21,359 nucleotides of DNA, from positions 309,369 through 330,727 of the forward strand of contig BFEA01000939.1 in NCBI GenBank assembly GCA_003427395.1. The letters are read 5' to 3'. The position numbers and the translations under genes were made by a program. Under the pieces are notes generated by a model. It did no database searches, had not been told where the DNA came from, and saw nothing but the letters and a program-made list of their open reading frames with translations. The DNA comes from Chara braunii (taxonomy: Eukaryota; Streptophyta; Charophyceae; Charales; Characeae). This document shows, one piece after another, positions 17,487 to 21,359 of this stretch; the first letter of the stretch is position 1, and each line of letters opens with the position of its first letter.

Positions 17487-17705
17487 TCCATGATCACCTT
17501 TTCAGAAGAAAAAGAAGGAAAGAAAACAAACAAGAAAGAGAAAAAACGGGTAAACTTTAGGGCAGTCATGAAAACAGTTTGAAAATGCACTTTTCGCAAT
17601 CCCGCGAACACAACACACCCCCACGGGACCCCACCGGACCCACAACCTAGGTGGACAATGTATTCATTGACCAATACCAGCCCCTTTGCCTCAAGTGCGT
17701 TTTCA

Positions 17706-18022
17706 AACTCAAACACTAATTGCGCCGTAGTTTTCTCAAGAAAAAAATAAATACAGACCCAAGTTCTGATCCAGATACAATTAGATGACCAGAATACAAT
17801 CATTCTGAATAACCTGGGCCAGTTAGTTCAATGATGACTAGCATCGCGGGCAGTGCGGGCTACGCCCACATGAAAAAACAGTTATTGCGGTAAAGGTAAG
17901 GATCAGTCAAAGTACTCACATAAACTTACATGCAATTTTTTCTTTTCCAAGTCTTAAGAATATATTTTTAGAGTTTGTTTCTTTTTTGAGAAAACTACGG
18001 TGGGGTCAGTGTTAGAGTTTGT
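17706..18022. repeat. inverted repeat, about 45-bp arms
   Basis: The left arm (about 17706-17752: TTCAAACTCAAACACT to CCGTAGTTTTCTCAAGAAA) is matched in reverse complement by about 17970-18022 (TTTGAGAAAACTACGG to AGTGTTAGAGTTTG). The arms are imperfect and separated by about 215 bp, which contain a SINE-like tail. It could be a small foldback or MITE-like element. No terminal target duplication was identified. The rest of 17487-18240 holds no gene that I can see. Confidence 0.5.
17764..17840 (+). repeat. second copy of the SINE-like body seen at 6698-6778
   Basis: The sequence starts GTTCTGATCCAGATACAAT and continues through ATGACCAGAATACAATCATT to TTCAATGATGAC. It matches the sequence after box B at 6702-6778, but box A is missing. 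It lies about 280 bp outside the right LTR, while the other copy abuts the left LTR. Confidence 0.6.
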
Positions 18023-18064
18023 AAATCCGTTCGAAACACCATTTTTGCAGTTCAGTCATGGTCC

Positions 18065-18088
18065 GAGTTTCAAATGCATTTGAAACTC
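18065..18088. other. perfect 24-bp palindrome
   Basis: GAGTTTCAAATG is followed immediately by its exact reverse complement, centred on ATGCAT. There is no gene nearby. Confidence 0.9.
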
Positions 18089-18297
18089 AGGCTGCCGTTT
18101 TGTAGCACTTGAGTCACACAGTGATGATAGGGGCGTTGTAACCCCCGTTGGGAGGGCATACTCTCAAGTGTGCCCCAGATTCTGTATACAACTGCTTTCA
18201 CGTCCGTAGACGTGCTCCTCCTTTTTTTTTTCGTTCTTCTTTGTTTTTAATTGCCGTCATTACCGTCGGAGGGGGCTGAATTCAAGAAGGAGGGAGC

Positions 18298-18389
18298 GGG
18301 AGGGAAGGAGGGAGGGAGGGAGGGAAGGGGGGGGGGGGGGGGGGGAGAGAGAGGGGGGGGGGGAGGGGGAGAGAGAGAGAGAAAGAGAA

Positions 18390-18447
<58 letters not shown>
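18298..18447. repeat. 150-nt uninterrupted purine tract
   Basis: No pyrimidine occurs on the plus strand across this interval. It consists of GGGA repeats, a run of 19 G (18327-18345), a second G block, and then GA repeats with GAAA variants. Poly-Ser/Leu/Pro frames on the minus strand are composition artefacts. Confidence 0.95.
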
Positions 18448-18506
18448 TTGGGAGGGAGGGAGAGAGGGACGACGGAGGCGGGAATTGTTGTCCAGCGGAA
18501 AATGCT

Positions 18507-18507
<1 letters not shown>

Positions 18508-18549
<42 letters not shown>

Positions 18550-18612
18550 ACACACTAACACACTAACACACACACACACACACGCACACACAAGCGCACA
18601 CACACACACACA
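18508..18612. repeat. (CA)n microsatellite with interruptions
   Basis: CA units run with CTAACA, CG and AAGCG interruptions and then degrade into CTCA repeats to about 18635. Together with the neighbouring purine tract they make over 300 bp of simple sequence. Confidence 0.9.
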
Positions 18613-18674
18613 GACTCACTCACTCACGCACTCACACAATCTAGATTGGAATTTTTTTACTTTCGTTTTTTTTT

Positions 18675-18692
18675 GGGGGGGGGGGGGGGGGG
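18675..18692. repeat. G homopolymer of 18
   Basis: Eighteen G residues follow a T-rich run. Like the other G runs in the window it lies on the plus strand. Confidence 0.9.
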
Positions 18693-18948
18693 CTGTCCGG
18701 AACCCTGCCCAATGGTCATGCCCCGGCCGGGCACCTAGGCGTGTATCCGAGCATAAGCTGGGTGCTCGGGCGCCCAAAAAAACAGCTTAGTTGAAAAACT
18801 TTTTACAAATATTTTTTTTACTTTTTGTTCTTTTAAAGTTTTATTTCACATTTTTTACTTTTAAATCGAGCTTGGTTGGGAATTCGGGTACGACTCCCAG
18901 GCAAACGTTGTTTGTATTATTACTCTGCACAATGTACTTTTTTTCAGA

Positions 18949-18984
<36 letters not shown>

Positions 18985-20141
18985 GTACGCGTACGCACAA
19001 TTTTGGGTTCGTACGTGTACGCCGATGTCGTAGCAAACACCCTTACAAGGGTATTTGCCGTCCTTTTTAAAGGTCACACTGGGTGCATCCTTAATCAACG
19101 TAACACACTGATGAGGCAAATCCCGCCAGGGCGCTCACCTCGGCAACCTCACTCCTGGCGAGGGTCCGAGCCAAATGCAAACGAGTTAGAGAGTGTGGGG
19201 CACGCATTATTGCGCTTCACTATGAGATGGTCGTTAGTCCGTAAGCAATTCCAAGCCGGCGGAAGGCGCCAAAGCCATAGGGCCCGGTTACTCCCCCTTC
19301 TGTAGTTGTTATTTTAACTATATTTTTGTAAATTGGCCTTACTATGCAAACCAGCTCGGCCTCCGGCGGAACACATCACAAGGTGATAAAGACTTTACCT
19401 TGCGCACACATGGGAAGATTGTGTTTTGACGATGCGGAGAGAGGCACGACTTTTCAGCCCTTGCATGGGGAAAGTCGGGAGACTCGATGATGAATGAAGT
19501 GTCTCCGACGACCAGGGTACAAAATGTCTACGGCGTGGACAATGCCACGTGGTGGCCGTGAGTCTGGCCGGTAGGTCGAGGCAGCAGCCTGAATTGTGTT
19601 GGTAAGCCCAGTCACAGTGCCAATACTGTTTATATGGAAGAAAGTGTCTGCTTGGTTCAGACTTGGGCTTCGCCGTATTGATTACGGTACTGGACTTTCA
19701 AGCAACGGGTTTGGGGTTCGAGGCCAGCGAATGATAAAGGAGAAAAGGAGCACGACGGGCGTAGACTGAGGGGTCGAGGGTCTTATGGGACTATCCCCCT
19801 TGGTTTTGCCAAACGAGTTGGACTGGGTCCGACTGGCGAGACTAAGAGGGTGTCAGCGGGTCCTCGTCCTCGTCAGTTCTACTAATTTTGTTTTTGACTT
19901 GTTTTTACTTTTATTTTTATCTTTATTTTTCTCCATTCTTAAAGTTTCATCTTTGACCAACCAGAAAGTTGGCTTTGATACCGATGGTGAAGGAGTACCA
20001 TAGAGGAAGGATAAAAATAAACTTTCGAAAGAGAGTTAAAAAAGTGCTAGGAATTAACGAGCATGAACTGGATGGAGGAAAGTTGTGCATCCCCGTCTAG
20101 GCAGGGTGAACGGCGACTGCGTTGTCACTCTCCTTGCTTGA
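18693..20141. other. non-coding stretch with short hairpins and a 32-nt T run
   Basis: No coding region is supported. Visible structures are T32 at 18951-18982, a 12-bp inverted repeat with one mismatch at 19033-19058 (GCAAACACCCTT and AAGGGTATTTGC), and arms GTCGGGAGAC/GTCTCCGAC at 19474-19483 and 19501-19509. A T-rich tract at 19885-19935 is also present. A weak box-B-like sequence, GGTTCGAGGCC near 19715, is not backed by a tRNA fold. Confidence 0.5.
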
Positions 20142-21007
20142 GCGCAGGAGTTCATAAGAGAACGATGGTGTAGACACCTTAACATACATGAGGATTTGGT
20201 TAAACCAGTGAGATGGTTCCAGAGCCTAAAGGAGAGGTCGGCCAAGTTTGCATCCTTAAAATGGCAGATAATACATAGATGTTTACCCACAAAGGACTGG
20301 ATAATAAATCACTCTACACTTGAACAAAGAGGCGTGGCGTTACCTTGGTGTATCTTCTGTGTACAGGCCTTTCCTAATAGAAAATTCAGAGAAACAATAG
20401 AACACATATTTTTGCAATGTCCAGGGGTTGTTTTGATGTGGTGAAGATGGACTATGTGTGGCAAAGGATAACAGGTCTGGATTGGCCATGGGACTGGAGA
20501 GCAATCCTTCTGGGACACTGGAATCCAATATTAATTGAATTATCAGTGTTCCAACAAAACTTCTATCGATTGGGCAGAAAAGCGGTGTTATGGGCATTGT
20601 GGCATAAAAGATGTGTAATAACAATTGAAAAAGCAAAGATGGACGGAAAGGAAACGGCAGAAGTAATCCAACAGTTTGTCCAAACAGAAATCAGAACCCA
20701 ATGGGAAATGATGAAAGAAAGACTTTCACAATTCAAACAGAAAAAGGACATTAAGCAAAGAATTCTGAAATTCAATTTGGAATGGCTAGGGGATGCATCA
20801 AGGGAGAAACTGGGAGAGGTAACTTGGCCAGGGGGGGAAGGGGATCAGGAGACGTTTAAGAGGGACTACCAGATCACCTTTCATAACTGGTTTGACATCC
20901 AACATGGAGCTTCTTTGAGATCACCAGCTTGTTTTTCAGACCCTTTTCCTCAGTCAGGACTTGCCTTGGTTAATCTAGAATGGTTTGGGGGAGGGGAAGA
21001 AAGTTAA
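20142..21007 (+). pseudogene. LINE ORF2 3' part: zinc-binding domain and C-terminus
   Basis: The first frame (20142-20444) reads FASLKWQIIHRCLPTKDW and then a zinc-binding motif, CIFC (CX2C) and EHIFLQC (HX4C). This is the zf-RVT domain that follows reverse transcriptase in plant L1-type LINEs. A frame change in 20417-20444 leads to the second frame (to TAA at 21007): WQRITGLDW, AVLWALWHKRCV, a charged helical part, then FKRDYQITFHNW and FSDPFPQSG. The upstream RT and endonuclease are absent, because a stop lies at 20139 and no RT motif is visible before it. The element is 5'-truncated, as is usual for LINEs. The second half is also found at 3638-4020. Confidence 0.8.
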
Positions 21008-21359
21008 GGGGAGAGAATAGATAAGAGGAGGATCTACACAAAGGATGCTAGATAGATGATAGATCACTATTATTTGGCGGTCAGAATTCTGACTGAAGAG
21101 GCATCCCTAGGAAAGGGGATAGAAGGGGACACCTTGATCTATTATAAAAGGGTAAATTCTTACCATAGGCTAACTTAGGCAGGGGTGAGGGGTGGTACAT
21201 CCTTCCCAAAGGAAGCAATCAATGTTGTTCACTCGGGCCTCCTAGCCATAATGGGGAGGAGCGTGTGTATGTTTCAATGTACTCATTATTGACTTCCCGG
21301 GGGATAGGAACCGGACTGTTGCTCCCCAAAATGGTAGGGGCCAGAACTGAGAAGTTCTG
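21008..21359 (+). other. probable LINE 3' untranslated region and flank
   Basis: The sequence after the LINE stop is non-coding with no open frame of note. No poly-A tail or target duplication is visible before the window ends, so the 3' end of the element is not located. The corresponding region after the other copy (4021 onward) is not obviously similar. Confidence 0.35.

Noticed and set aside
19105-19160. Hammerhead ribozyme candidate around CTGATGAG
   Set aside because: The required GAAA segment after stem II is missing.
19484-19595. C/D-box snoRNA candidate (ATGATGA near 19487, CTGA near 19591)
   Set aside because: There is no terminal stem between the flanks, and no internal C'/D' pair or guide was seen.
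19660-19735. tRNA-like segment with GGTTCGAGGCC and a 5-bp CCGTA/TACGG stem
   Set aside because: The anticodon and T stems do not pair, and box A is poor. At most it is a remnant of a tRNA-derived repeat.
19968-19984. Degenerate minus-strand initiator-tRNA-Met PBS (CGGTATCAAAGCC)
   Set aside because: It has two mismatches to the PBS, no LTR beside it, and the LINE fragment follows. Chance similarity is as likely.

Overview
The window looks like repeat-rich nuclear DNA from the plant lineage (a land plant or streptophyte alga; a charophyte such as Chara is only a guess). The support is an old Ty3/gypsy chromovirus with a C-terminal chromodomain and an initiator-tRNA-Met primer-binding site, L1-type LINE tails with a plant-style reverse-transcriptase zinc-binding domain, telo-box motifs (AAACCCTAA) and abundant microsatellites. 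No prokaryotic operon, phage, plasmid or CRISPR feature is present.

Layout. 1-470 is A-rich minisatellite-like sequence, followed by GC-rich DNA with two perfect hairpins and a TA microsatellite. 1073-2425 is the only candidate cellular gene: a multi-pass membrane protein of unrecognised family, open for about 450 codons in one frame except for one in-frame TGA. 2430-6380 is non-coding, with microsatellites, a broken LINE tail (3638-4020), a 47/260-bp hairpin-forming repeat family (4730-5210, with inverted copies at 4116 and 4394) and a TTG-rich tract. 6389-6778 is a tRNA-derived element in which the box-A half is repeated six times at exactly 54 bp before a single box B.

6779-17486 is read as one degenerate chromovirus on the minus strand. 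Its two LTRs are about 360 bp each. The PBS lies beside the right-hand LTR, followed by a 2.3-kb leader holding repeated motifs, hairpins, a tRNA-like element and a truncated extra LTR copy. Then come gag (with CCHC knuckle), protease, reverse transcriptase, RNase H, integrase and chromodomain. The coding part is dead, with several frameshifts and about 19 in-frame stops. All the stops are TAG or TGA, and Asp-to-Asn changes fall in the RT and integrase active sites. This pattern fits C:G-to-T:A decay, as expected of a methylated silenced element.

17487-20140 is non-coding, with inverted repeats, a perfect 24-bp palindrome, a 150-nt pure purine tract, and long CA, G and T runs. 20142-21007 is a second, better-preserved LINE 3' end.

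The window also carries an assembly artefact: an untrimmed Nextera mate-pair junction adapter at 16454-16491, with a 35-bp duplication on either side. I see no convincing new multi-gene system. The most interesting points are the amplified box-A array, the strongly biased decay of the chromovirus, the in-frame TGA in the membrane-protein gene, and the repeated leader motif.
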